Positions 22,877-31,009 of a stretch of 64,000 nt of DNA are shown here, piece after piece. The stretch's first letter is position 1, and each line of letters begins with the position of its first letter. The translations under genes were made by a program, and so were the position numbers. Source of the DNA: Claveliimonas ammoniilytica. Its GTDB lineage: Bacteria; Bacillota; Clostridia; Lachnospirales; Lachnospiraceae. A model generated the notes under the pieces. The model saw nothing but the letters and a program-made list of their open reading frames with translations. It was not told the DNA's origin and searched no databases. The stretch lies in the NCBI RefSeq assembly GCF_025567415.1, contig NZ_JAOQJV010000011.1, forward strand, positions 1-64,000. Direction: 5' to 3'.

Positions 22877-23929
22877 ATGGTGAAAAGTCGCAGCTTTATT
22901 GCAACACCGCCGGGAGCAACTATTAAAGAGCAGTTGATTGACAGAGGGCTTAGCCAGAAAGAGTTTGCATTACGCATGGGTATGTCCGAAAAACATATTA
23001 GTAAATTAATCAATGGTGATGTTCAGTTGACTCCGGAAGTCGCAGTTCGTTTAGAAATGGTACTAGGCGTTCCTGCTAAGTTTTGGAATAAATTAGAAGC
23101 TACTTATCGCGAAAAACTCATAAAAGCAAATGCAGAGAACGAAATGGATTCTGATAAAGAGCTTGTGAAAAAACTACCTTATCGTGAAATGTCAAAGAAT
23201 GGTTGGGTACCGGAAACCAGAGAGGCAACCGAAAAGGTAATTTATCTTAGAAAATATTTTGAAGTTGTAAATCTTGAGATTATCAAGGATATGAAATTAT
23301 CAAAAATTGCATGTCGCAGATTGGCTGAAACAGAAAAGGGTAATCTCGCTCTATTAGCATGGGCACAGAAAGCAAAACTGGAAGCTCGTGCCATTGAAAC
23401 GTCATTGATTGATTTAAAAACTCTTAAGGAGAAACTACCGGAAATACGAAGCATGACAGCAATGAACCCTGCTGATTTTTGTCCTAAACTGATTGAGATG
23501 TTATCTGGTTGTGGTATTGCACTTGTTTTCCTTCCTCATATCGGAGGTTCTTTCCTGCATGGAGCAACTTTCTGTGATGGAAATAAAATAGTTGTTGGAT
23601 TAACAGTACGTGGCAAAGATGCAGATAAATTCTGGTTTAGTTTATTTCATGAACTCGGTCATATTTTGCTTGGTCATATCAATCAATCTGATGGTACAAC
23701 AGATGAAGACGAAGAAGCTGCTGACAACTTCGCAAAAGAGACATTAATTCCTACTGTAGAATTTAATGCATTTACGTCTCTGAATGATTTTTCAAAAACA
23801 TCCATTTGCTCTTTTGCTCAGAAACAAAATATCCTGTGTGGAATTGTTGTCGGACGTCTGCAAAAGGAAGGTTTCATAAATTATAATCGTTGCAATGACT
23901 TAAAGACCAAATATGTATTATCAGTATAA
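22877..23929 (+). CDS. higA: HigA-type HTH antitoxin fused to an ImmA/IrrE-like metallopeptidase
   Basis: 350 residues. Residues 14-80 are the HigA HTH (PGATIKEQLIDRGLSQKEFA, MSEKHISKLINGD). From about 190 a peptidase domain contains HELGH with His258, Glu259 and His262, the zinc site of COG2856/ImmA proteins, with a downstream acidic EDEEAADNFAKETLIP helix as third ligand region. Plain HigA is about 100 residues, so this is a fusion, a known type in Firmicutes. The peptidase may destroy the antitoxin in cis or another repressor. It should autoregulate through the palindrome at 22511-22531. Confidence 0.85.
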   Translation: MVKSRSFIATPPGATIKEQLIDRGLSQKEFALRMGMSEKHISKLINGDVQLTPEVAVRLEMVLGVPAKFWNKLEATYREKLIKANAENEMDSDKELVKKLPYREMSKNGWVPETREATEKVIYLRKYFEVVNLEIIKDMKLSKIACRRLAETEKGNLALLAWAQKAKLEARAIETSLIDLKTLKEKLPEIRSMTAMNPADFCPKLIEMLSGCGIALVFLPHIGGSFLHGATFCDGNKIVVGLTVRGKDADKFWFSLFHELGHILLGHINQSDGTTDEDEEAADNFAKETLIPTVEFNAFTSLNDFSKTSICSFAQKQNILCGIVVGRLQKEGFINYNRCNDLKTKYVLSV

Positions 23930-23947
23930 ACAGCAAGATAACTTGTG

Positions 23948-23986
23948 AAAGCAGGCATCTATGTATTAGCATGGATGCCTGCTTTT
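23948..23986 (+). terminator. Terminator of the higBA-like operon
   Basis: AAAGCAGGCATC (23948-23959) pairs with GATGCCTGCTTT (23974-23985), 12 bp, loop 14, ending in TTTT. Confidence 0.85.
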
Positions 23987-24082
23987 GACATTTCAGATGA
24001 TTATTTTTTGGCAATTAGTTTGAGATTAGCATGAATGCGGGTAATGTTACCTTCACAAACTGAACACACAAAAAACACATTT

Positions 24083-24118
24083 TTTACAATGAATCGTCAT
24101 ACTTTCTTTTTACAATGA
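24083..24118 (+). repeat. Direct repeat upstream of the ABC exporter operon
   Basis: TTTACAATGA occurs at 24083-24092 and 24109-24118 (26-bp period), each preceded by further Ts and followed by ATC or TTC. The second copy can serve as a -35 (TTTACA) for ATTAAAG about 17 bp later. It may be a regulator site. Confidence 0.35.
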
Positions 24119-24151
24119 TTCTTTAAGAGTATTAAAGAGGAGGAAGATATT

Positions 24152-25159
24152 GTGATTGAAGTGCAGAATCTGGTGAAAATGTATGGCGATCATACAGCAG
24201 TGGACCATCTGAGCTTTCGTATTGAAAAGGGGCATATTTATGGTCTTCTTGGACCGAATGGTGCGGGCAAGTCTACAACCATGAACATTATGACAGGATA
24301 TCTTGGAGCAACCGAGGGGAAGGTGTTAATCCAGGGGCATGATATTCTGAAAGAGCCTGAGCTTGCAAAGAAGAGTATTGGCTATCTGCCGGAACAGCCG
24401 CCGGTATATATGGATATGACAGTTCGGGAGTATCTGCAGTTTGCAGCCGAACTGAAGAAGATACCTAAAAAAGAACGTGAAAAACAGATGAATGACGTGA
24501 TTCGGATGACAGGCATCCGTGAAGTGGAGAATCGACTGATCCAGAACCTGTCCAAGGGATACAGACAGAGAGTTGGGCTTGCACAGGCAATCCTTGGATT
24601 CCCGGAGGTGATCATTCTGGATGAGCCGACAGTTGGTCTGGATCCGAAGCAGATCATTGAGATTCGAGAGCTGATCCGTAAGCTGTCTAAGAAGCATACG
24701 ATTATATTGAGTTCGCATATTCTGGCAGAGATCCGTGAAGTGTGCGATTACATTATGATCATTTCCAGAGGTAAGCTGGTGGCAAGTGATACCCCGGAGA
24801 ATCTGGAGAACAGACTTAAGAGCAGCAGACATATTGAACTGCAGGCAAAAGCACCTGTGACGAGAGTACAGGAGATTCTGAAGGAAGTATCCGGAATTAA
24901 GAAAGTGGATTACCGAAAGGATAACAATCTGATGACAACAGCTCAGATTGAGACAAGGAATGCGAAGGATATCAGAGAAGAGATATTTACAGCATTTGCG
25001 AGAAATAATCAGCCGTTAACGACACTCAGTCTGTCGCAGACTACACTGGAAGAAGTATTCCTGGAGCTTACCCAGGGTAAATATACAGCGTCTCTGGCAG
25101 AACAGGAGATTCGGGATGATGGGAAAGAGGAGGTGACAGGCGATGGCAGCGATTTATAG
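24152..25159 (+). CDS. ABC transporter ATP-binding protein (GldA-like)
   Basis: 335 residues. Walker A GPNGAGKST (about residues 36-44), signature-like LSKGYRQRVGLAQAI, Walker B VIILDEPTVGLDP and H-loop ILSSHIL are all present. The extra C-terminal part (about 230-335) is typical of ABC-2 export ATPases. GTG start at 24152 after AGAGGAGGAAG. It works with the permease and GldG-like protein downstream; these gliding-type systems in Firmicutes have no known substrate. Confidence 0.9.
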   Translation: MIEVQNLVKMYGDHTAVDHLSFRIEKGHIYGLLGPNGAGKSTTMNIMTGYLGATEGKVLIQGHDILKEPELAKKSIGYLPEQPPVYMDMTVREYLQFAAELKKIPKKEREKQMNDVIRMTGIREVENRLIQNLSKGYRQRVGLAQAILGFPEVIILDEPTVGLDPKQIIEIRELIRKLSKKHTIILSSHILAEIREVCDYIMIISRGKLVASDTPENLENRLKSSRHIELQAKAPVTRVQEILKEVSGIKKVDYRKDNNLMTTAQIETRNAKDIREEIFTAFARNNQPLTTLSLSQTTLEEVFLELTQGKYTASLAEQEIRDDGKEEVTGDGSDL

Positions 25160-26009
25160 GCGTGAATTAAAAGGATATTTTAATACCATGATCGGTTATG
25201 TGATCATTGTATTTTTACTTGCATTTTCAGGTATATATTTTATGGCATATAATCTGAATTACGGATATCCGTACTTTTCCTATGTGCTTTCCGGCGGTAT
25301 CTTCATGCTGCTGATCGCAGCACCGTTACTGACCATGAGAAGCTTTGCGGAAGAGCGTAAGAATCGGACAGATCAATTGCTTCTGACAGCGCCGGTCAGC
25401 CTGTTCCAGATCGTAATGGGAAAATATCTTGCAATGATTACCATTTTAGGAATCCCATGTGCGGTATATCTGTTATTTCCTTTAATGATCAAGATGCAGG
25501 GAACGGCCTATATATTATCGGATTACTTATCTATTCTGGTATATTTTCTGCTGGGCTGTGTATATATTGCAATCGGAATGTTCGTGTCATCGTTGACAGA
25601 GAGCCAGATTATTGCGGCAATCGGTACCTTTGGTATACTAATGGTTATTCAATTGTGGAGTGGAATCATAGGATTCCTGCCTTCGTCAGCTATGGCTAAT
25701 GTATTTGGAATAGCATTTTTACTGTCGTTGTTAGTCTGGGCTGTCTGGCGCATGACCCAGAACTGGGTGATATGTCTGATCTTGGAGATTGTGAATCTCG
25801 GAGTAAATGGAATTGTATACGCAGTAAAGCCAGAAGTTTACGAGAACCTGCTTTCAACCATTTGTGGCGAGCTGAACCTGATTGATACATTTAACAGCAT
25901 TGCCTCCAATAACCTGTTAGATGTCAGTGGAATCATTCTGTATCTGAGTCTGATCGTATTTTTTGTATTTCTTACGATGGAAATGATACAGAAGAGACGA
26001 TGGAGTTAG
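25143..26009 (+). CDS. ABC-2 type permease (GldF-like)
   Basis: 288 residues, six predicted membrane helices. The opening IYRRELKGYFNTMIGYVIIV and the RSFAEERKNRTDQLLLTAPV loop are characteristic of GldF/ABC-2 permeases. It overlaps the ATPase gene by 17 bp, so translation is likely coupled. Together they form the exporter core, with the two single-helix proteins that follow as extracytoplasmic partners. Confidence 0.85.
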   Translation: MAAIYRRELKGYFNTMIGYVIIVFLLAFSGIYFMAYNLNYGYPYFSYVLSGGIFMLLIAAPLLTMRSFAEERKNRTDQLLLTAPVSLFQIVMGKYLAMITILGIPCAVYLLFPLMIKMQGTAYILSDYLSILVYFLLGCVYIAIGMFVSSLTESQIIAAIGTFGILMVIQLWSGIIGFLPSSAMANVFGIAFLLSLLVWAVWRMTQNWVICLILEIVNLGVNGIVYAVKPEVYENLLSTICGELNLIDTFNSIASNNLLDVSGIILYLSLIVFFVFLTMEMIQKRRWS

Positions 26010-26019
26010 GAGGTGCGGC

Positions 26020-27462
26020 ATGAATCGTTTGAAAGAGCAGTTTAAGAAAAGTGCATCAGTCAACGGCAGCTACAGTGTAGGTGCGATCGTGCTGGTGCTG
26101 TGTGTTGTGGTGCTGGTGAATATGTTGGCGTCCAGACTTCCGGAAAGTGTGCGGAAGGTTGATGTCAGTGACAATAAAATCTATGAGATTACAGATACCA
26201 GTAAGAAATTATTGAAAAAGCTGGACCAGAAGGTAACCGTGACCGTTTATGCAGAGAAGAGCAGTACCGATGAACGGATACGTACATTTCTGAATAAGTA
26301 TCAGGCACTGTCTAAGAATGTGACTGTAAAATGGGTAGATCCGGTGCTTCATCCGGCAGAGCTTACGAAGAATAATGTGTCAGAGAATTCGATCGTAGTG
26401 TCTTGCAAAGACACCGGAAAAAGTGACACAATCACATTTGACGAGATTCTGGTTACAGATGCGTATGCATATTACACGACAGGAAGCACGGATGCAACAC
26501 AGTTTGACGGCGAGGGACAGCTTACCAGTGCGATCAACTATGTAACGAATGACAGTCAGAATAAGGTGTATTACACAACCGGACATGGCGAGAGTTCATT
26601 TTCCACATCCGTACAGGATCAGCTGGATAAGAATAATGTTTCTTCCGAAGAATTGAATCTGCTGATGACAAGTGCGGTTCCGGATGATTGTGATCTTCTG
26701 ATCATGAATGGTATTTCCGCAGATCTGACAACAGAAGAAAAGGACCAGATTGAAAGTTACATGAAGTCCGGCGGTGATGTGATGGTGCTGCTTGGTAATA
26801 TAGAAGGCGATGTACCTAATCTGGATGCATTGCTGAAAGAATATGGCATGCAGAGGGTGAATGGTTACATTGCAGATATGGAACGGTGTTATCAGGGCAA
26901 CTACTATTATATATTCCCGGATATTAGTGGGGACTCAGATCTGATGAACGGTATGAGTACACAGATGGTAATGATGGTAAATGCGCAGGGCATGGAACTT
27001 ACAGATCCGGAACGTGATACGATTACAACCACATCATTTATGACCACATCATCGAATGGATATGCGGTGACGGAGGACAGCCAGGAGAAGGGCACTTATG
27101 TACTTGGCGCAATTGCAGAGGAGACCATTGAGGGTGAGGATGTCACGGCTGAGAATGAGAAGGATTCCGATACCGAAACAGAGACCGTGAAGAGCCGGTT
27201 TACGGTGATTACTTCTGAGAGTATGCTAGACAGTCAGATTACCGATTCTTTCTCAACATTAGAGAATCTGACCTTGTTTGCCAATGCGGTGACAGCAAAC
27301 TTCGATGGCGTACAGAATGTGGCTATTGAGCCGAAGAGCCTTTCTATTACTTATAATACGATGCAGCACACAGGATTAATCGGATTTGCATGTATTATCG
27401 GTATTCCGATTATCGTATTGATCTACGGATTCCAGCAATGGCTGAAACGTCGAAAAGCTTAG
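26020..27462 (+). CDS. GldG-like ABC auxiliary protein
   Basis: 480 residues. One N-terminal helix (about 20-40), a large outside domain of the PF09822 type (KIYEITDTSKKLLKKLDQKV, VYYTTGHGESSF, DCDLLIMNG), and a C-terminal helix (about 450-470) followed by a basic tail (QWLKRRKA). GldG-type proteins are associated with ABC exporters and have a thiamine-synthase/glutamine-amidotransferase-like fold without clear catalysis. Starts 10 bp after the permease with AGGAGG. Central Glu/Asp/Thr-rich stretch (EGEDVTAENEKDSDTETETV) is probably a flexible loop. Confidence 0.8.
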   Translation: MNRLKEQFKKSASVNGSYSVGAIVLVLCVVVLVNMLASRLPESVRKVDVSDNKIYEITDTSKKLLKKLDQKVTVTVYAEKSSTDERIRTFLNKYQALSKNVTVKWVDPVLHPAELTKNNVSENSIVVSCKDTGKSDTITFDEILVTDAYAYYTTGSTDATQFDGEGQLTSAINYVTNDSQNKVYYTTGHGESSFSTSVQDQLDKNNVSSEELNLLMTSAVPDDCDLLIMNGISADLTTEEKDQIESYMKSGGDVMVLLGNIEGDVPNLDALLKEYGMQRVNGYIADMERCYQGNYYYIFPDISGDSDLMNGMSTQMVMMVNAQGMELTDPERDTITTTSFMTTSSNGYAVTEDSQEKGTYVLGAIAEETIEGEDVTAENEKDSDTETETVKSRFTVITSESMLDSQITDSFSTLENLTLFANAVTANFDGVQNVAIEPKSLSITYNTMQHTGLIGFACIIGIPIIVLIYGFQQWLKRRKA

Positions 27463-27482
27463 CACGGACAGGAAGGTGGCTT

Positions 27483-28391
27483 ATGGATAGAAAGAAGAAA
27501 AAAACAATCATTCTGTTGGCTATGATTCTGTTGCTTGTTGTAGCAAATGGTGCTGCCAGTGCATGGAACGATAAGTCGGAAAAGAAGAAAGAAAAGGAAG
27601 CAGAAGCTTCAAAGATATATCTGACGGATGCCAGTGATATTACTGCATATTCTTATAGTGACGGAAGCCAGAATATGTCGTTTGCAAAGGTGGATGATAC
27701 ATGGGAATATGATGAAGATAATGAGATTCCAATGAATCAGGACACGGTTCAGAGTACCGCAGATGCTATCCGGCAGATGGAGGCAGTGAGGGAACTGAAG
27801 AATCCGGATCAACTGTCGGATTATGGATTGGATAAACCGTCCTATACAATTCAGTTTCAGGACAATGATGGCGTGACAACAGAAATTCTGATTGGCAACG
27901 GCGCAGGCGAGAACTATTATGCTACAGTGGGAGACAGCGGAAAGGTATACACGATCAGTTCAGGTTTCCAGGATTATCTGCAATTTGATCTGACCAATCT
28001 GGTTCAATACGATACAGTTCCGTCCATCGGAAGCGGTAATCTGAAGAGTGTGACGATTACTGAAAATGGAACAGATACCGTATATGAAGAGGATGATCAA
28101 GTCGGAGAACTTGCCGGAGGTTTTGGGGCGTTGAGTCTGACAGATTGTGCGAATTATCATGCATCGGCAGAGGAGCTTGCGGAGTATGGACTGGATGAAA
28201 GCCAGAGAATTACTGCAAAGGCGGTATATACTGACAGTTCAGATAAAGAGCAGACCTTTACCGTGTATCTGGGCAAGACTGATGATGCAGGGGAGAACAG
28301 ATACGTCATGGTGGAAGGCTCTGATATGGTATATCGCATCAGTGAAACTGTGGCACAGAATATGATAAGCATAGAAGAAACGGGGAAGTAG
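27483..28391 (+). CDS. DUF4340 domain protein of the ABC exporter operon
   Basis: 302 residues: a basic start (MDRKKKKT), one membrane helix (about 8-27), then an extracytoplasmic region holding DUF4340-like repeats: LSDYGLDKPSYTIQFQDNDG and LAEYGLDESQRITAKAVYTD are two copies of the same unit, each followed by a beta-rich segment. DUF4340 genes regularly follow GldG-like genes. The start at 27483 is taken from GGAAGGTGG just upstream; the frame is open to 27390 inside the previous gene. Function unknown, presumably an accessory part of the exporter. Confidence 0.8.
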   Translation: MDRKKKKTIILLAMILLLVVANGAASAWNDKSEKKKEKEAEASKIYLTDASDITAYSYSDGSQNMSFAKVDDTWEYDEDNEIPMNQDTVQSTADAIRQMEAVRELKNPDQLSDYGLDKPSYTIQFQDNDGVTTEILIGNGAGENYYATVGDSGKVYTISSGFQDYLQFDLTNLVQYDTVPSIGSGNLKSVTITENGTDTVYEEDDQVGELAGGFGALSLTDCANYHASAEELAEYGLDESQRITAKAVYTDSSDKEQTFTVYLGKTDDAGENRYVMVEGSDMVYRISETVAQNMISIEETGK

Positions 28392-28413
28392 TTAACGAAA
28401 TAAAATAGTAAAG

Positions 28414-28450
28414 ACCGGGCAGACTGTAAGATGCAGCTGCTCGGTTTGCC
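28414..28450 (+). terminator. Terminator of the ABC exporter operon
   Basis: ACCGGGCAG (28414-28422) pairs with CTGCTCGGT (28437-28445) over 9 positions including one G-T. The T-tract is interrupted (TTTGCCTTT). Convergent with the small gene ending at 28457. Confidence 0.6.
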
Positions 28451-28456
28451 TTTATG

Positions 28457-28588
28457 CTATTTTTCCTCTTCTCGTGGATTCGCACCAACAATCCGCCGGA
28501 TTAATTCCAGAATTTCGTGTTCGCTATGTCCTTTTTCATCACACCACTCAATTACATCTTTAATTTCCTTTTTATCCATCTCTTCCAT
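28457..28588 (-). CDS. 43-residue small acidic/basic protein, function unknown
   Basis: Minus-strand frame: MEEMDKKEIKDVIEWCDEKG, HSEHEILELIRRIVGANPRE, EEK, then TAG. A clear ribosome site (GAGAGGAG) lies about 5 bases before the ATG at 28588, and a good promoter is upstream, so this is likely a real gene even though it is very short. The sequence suggests two amphipathic helices (5-20 and 21-35). I do not recognise the family. It has no membrane segment and sits alone in a 525-bp gap between the exporter operon and the phosphopantetheinyl transferase. Confidence 0.6.
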   Translation of the reverse strand: MEEMDKKEIKDVIEWCDEKGHSEHEILELIRRIVGANPREEEK

Positions 28589-28632
28589 TTGTACTCCTCT
28601 CTTGTATTATCAAACAGAAATTTGATGATACA

Positions 28633-28661
28633 ATCATACAGTGATTTGCGCGTATCGTCAA
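28633..28661 (-). promoter_or_regulatory. Promoter of the 43-residue protein
   Basis: On the minus strand TTGACG (28661-28656), 17-bp spacer, TATGAT (28638-28633); the start codon is about 45 bases downstream of the -10 box. Confidence 0.6.
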
Positions 28662-28689
28662 TAAGCAAATAAATTACCATAACCATACA

Positions 28690-28916
28690 AGCGATGGTAA
28701 AATAGTAGTATGCATATATTGTATTTTTATCATATCCTGTATCTTATTTGTTGTCAATACGATACTTATTTAATGCAAAATGATTAATTGAGGATGAATA
28801 AAAGAATGGATATAAAACATAGTAAATGTTATACTTGGGTATAGTTACGGTGATAATTGTTTTGGATAGTGCTTATTATGGTTACTACCATAACTTGTAT
28901 ATAGAAAGGAAAATGC
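28690..28916. other. AT-rich intergenic stretch upstream of the phosphopantetheinyl transferase
   Basis: No gene seen. It contains a small inverted repeat ATGGT-TACT-ACCAT near 28877-28890, just before the ribosome site of the gene at 28917, and an AT-rich tract with several TATAAT-like words, so the promoter is probably here but cannot be fixed. Confidence 0.4.
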
Positions 28917-29549
28917 ATGGTACACACATGGATTATGGATGTCACGCCTCTTCAGAATGACATGATATATAGAAGATGTTACAACCGTCTTCCGGACTGG
29001 CGCAGGGAGAAAGCTGACCGGATCAGACCTTTAGAAGGTAAAATGCAGAGCGTAGGGGCATGGATTTTATATCAGCAGATGCGAAAATATTATGAGCTGT
29101 CGGATCAGATGCCATATAATCTGTCGCATTCCGGAAAATATGCGCTATGTTCGGTCAGCACACAACCGGATGCGCAGGTGGGATGCGATGTGGAAATGAT
29201 TAAAGGAAATAAGATCAGACTGGCTGAGAGATATTTCTGCCCAGGGGAAGTGGCTTGGATCCAGAGTCAGAAAAACGAAACAGAGCAGGCAGAAGGATTT
29301 TACAGATACTGGGTGTTGAAAGAGAGTTTTATCAAGGCGATACGTCTGGGAATGAAACAGGATCTGCGTGAGTTTGAGATAGCACTGGATGAACGGGGAG
29401 CGAGACTGGTGCGACAGCCGGAGGCAGTGCTGGGAACATACTATTATCAGGAGTATCAGCCGGATGCAGGAGATGCCAGAATTGCCGTATGCAGTACAGA
29501 AAAGAAATTTGGTGAACTTCATTATCTTGACGAACGAAATATCATTTGA
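28917..29549 (+). CDS. Sfp-type 4'-phosphopantetheinyl transferase
   Basis: 210 residues. Family motifs: YNLSHSGKYALC (about 67-78), VGCDVE with Mg-binding Asp91 and Glu93, and FYRYWVLKESFIKA with Trp132, Lys135, Glu136 and Lys140. It moves the 4'-phosphopantetheine arm of CoA onto a serine of a carrier protein. The Sfp type usually serves non-ribosomal peptide or polyketide carriers, or fatty-acid ACP when AcpS is absent. No carrier or synthase lies nearby, so the partner is unknown. Monocistronic; AAAGGAAAA precedes the start. Confidence 0.9.
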   Translation: MVHTWIMDVTPLQNDMIYRRCYNRLPDWRREKADRIRPLEGKMQSVGAWILYQQMRKYYELSDQMPYNLSHSGKYALCSVSTQPDAQVGCDVEMIKGNKIRLAERYFCPGEVAWIQSQKNETEQAEGFYRYWVLKESFIKAIRLGMKQDLREFEIALDERGARLVRQPEAVLGTYYYQEYQPDAGDARIAVCSTEKKFGELHYLDERNII

Positions 29550-29586
29550 TAAAATATTGTATGGGAAAAATATAGGTTTATCAAGA

Positions 29587-29628
29587 AACTTATGAGTTTA
29601 CAAGACGAACTTGTTATCATAAGTTCGT
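29587..29628 (+). promoter_or_regulatory. Two mutually exclusive hairpins
   Basis: AACTTATGA (29587-29595) pairs with TCATAAGTT (29617-29625), with ACAAG/CTTGT nested inside. Alternatively ACGAACTT (29605-29612) pairs with AAGTTCGT (29621-29628). Both use AAGTT at 29621-29625, so only one can form. The second is followed by only a short T-tract. It may be a weak terminator for the transferase gene or a switch in the leader of the gene at 29741. Confidence 0.45.
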
Positions 29629-29740
29629 TTGTGGGAGAGATAGACCTGTGGGGAGAGTATAAACAATAGACAGGGCATTGACTCTGTCTGTCCGTCGTTG
29701 TATCTTGCAGGGCGGAAGGATTAATAAGGAGGAGATTATC

Positions 29741-30958
29741 ATGTTAGATCTTACATTCGGAGAACAAGTCAAGATTATCTTAAGCCGTAAAGGCATGACC
29801 ATCAAAGAACTCGCAGAGACAATTGAAGAGAGAACCGGGAAGAAGATGTCCCGTCAGAATCTTACGCAGAGGCTGGGACGAGATAACTTTCAGGAACAGG
29901 ATATGCGTATGATCGCAGATATTCTTGGATGCCCATTTCAGCTGAGCATTCTTGCAGACAGCGAGGCAGCAGAGCGTGCAGCTAATGTAGAGGATATTGT
30001 CCCTACAGAGAAGGAACTGCATAAGCTTGCAAAGACTAAGGCCCGTAAGGAGAAAAAAGCGAGAGAAGCAGAACAGCTTCATGCCGCAATGGAACAGATT
30101 CCGTCAGAGGTAACCGATATGAGCGGCGCATCTGAAAAAGAGATGACGCTTGGCGATTACATGGATATTCATGAGGAGCTGGTACGCAGAGAGACTGGAG
30201 AGATTCCGATTGTAAATGAGATGATAGAAGAGCCTGTGACGGAAGAATCTGTGTCTGTAATGGAAGAGATCGCTGACGAGCCGGTGTTAATGGAAGCAGA
30301 ACCGATAGAAGAAGCAGCGGAAGCAGTCGAAGCAGTCTATGAAGAAACGCACGAAGAGATCCCAGAAGCACCTCGTTATGAAGAAATCCACGAGGAGGTT
30401 CAGGAGGAGGTTCAGCAGGAGATTCCGGAAGAAGTTCATGAGGAAGCTTACGCGGAAGAGAAGAAAGAGCAGACTCATCACGAGAAGAAGCTGACCGGAT
30501 GGAGAGCAATGTTCCAGCGCCGTAATAAAAAAGAGCGTCAGGAAGAAAAGCATGAAGAAGAGAAGATCGAACGAGAGATTGAGGAAGCCACAGAACCATT
30601 AGAAGCAATGGAAGAAGAAAGTGACTTTATTGAATATGAAGAACCGGTACAGCCAGAGCAGACTTATTATGAGGAACAGCAGCCGGCTCAGGAAGAAGAG
30701 ATCGCGCAGGCGGTTTATGCAGAAGAGGAAGATGATGATGCGGAAGATCTGGAGCGCGGAGAGTTGAATCCGTATACAGGACATGAGTATGAGAGCAACA
30801 GTGTCCGTATGCATCCAAAGCGCATCGGTTATGTGCAGGTATATGATCGTAGAGATCATGCGTGGACAGATATGACGGAATGGGCATTCTTGGGATATCA
30901 GGAGCGTAAGAAAGCGTTACTTGGCAAAGATTACGAAGAACCGATTTATCTGGACTAA
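29741..30958 (+). CDS. HTH protein with long acidic low-complexity linker
   Basis: 405 residues. Residues 1-70 form an Xre-like HTH (GEQVKIILSRKGMTIKELAE, SRQNLTQRLGRDNFQEQDMR). Residues about 80-110 are Lys/Ala-rich, then about 110-340 are Glu-rich with irregular repeats (EEIHEEVQEEVQQEIPEEVH). The C-terminal 65 residues are ordered again (NPYTGHEYESNSVRMHPKRI, MTEWAFLGYQERKKALLG). The acidic tract may mimic DNA or act as a spacer. I do not recognise a named function. ATG 29741 has AAGGAGGAG upstream. It precedes dgt by 51 bp and could share its transcript. Confidence 0.65.
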   Translation: MLDLTFGEQVKIILSRKGMTIKELAETIEERTGKKMSRQNLTQRLGRDNFQEQDMRMIADILGCPFQLSILADSEAAERAANVEDIVPTEKELHKLAKTKARKEKKAREAEQLHAAMEQIPSEVTDMSGASEKEMTLGDYMDIHEELVRRETGEIPIVNEMIEEPVTEESVSVMEEIADEPVLMEAEPIEEAAEAVEAVYEETHEEIPEAPRYEEIHEEVQEEVQQEIPEEVHEEAYAEEKKEQTHHEKKLTGWRAMFQRRNKKERQEEKHEEEKIEREIEEATEPLEAMEEESDFIEYEEPVQPEQTYYEEQQPAQEEEIAQAVYAEEEDDDAEDLERGELNPYTGHEYESNSVRMHPKRIGYVQVYDRRDHAWTDMTEWAFLGYQERKKALLGKDYEEPIYLD

Positions 30959-31009
30959 ATGAAAAAAGATCGTCCGGCAAAGATAACGGGATTATGAGGA
31001 AGTGACGGA

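Noticed and set aside
24152..28391. Gliding motility system
   Set aside because: The ABC genes are Gld-like, but the rest of the gliding machinery is absent and Firmicutes do not glide; an ABC exporter with auxiliary proteins is the safer name.
30287..30553. Hydrophobic minus-strand frame resembling a membrane protein
   Set aside because: It is the complement of Glu-rich codons (GAA/GAG become TTC/CTC), which always yields a Phe/Leu-rich false frame.
29741..30958. Prophage regulator
   Set aside because: The HTH alone suggested it, but no integrase, att site, structural or lysis gene is nearby, and the flanks are house-keeping genes.
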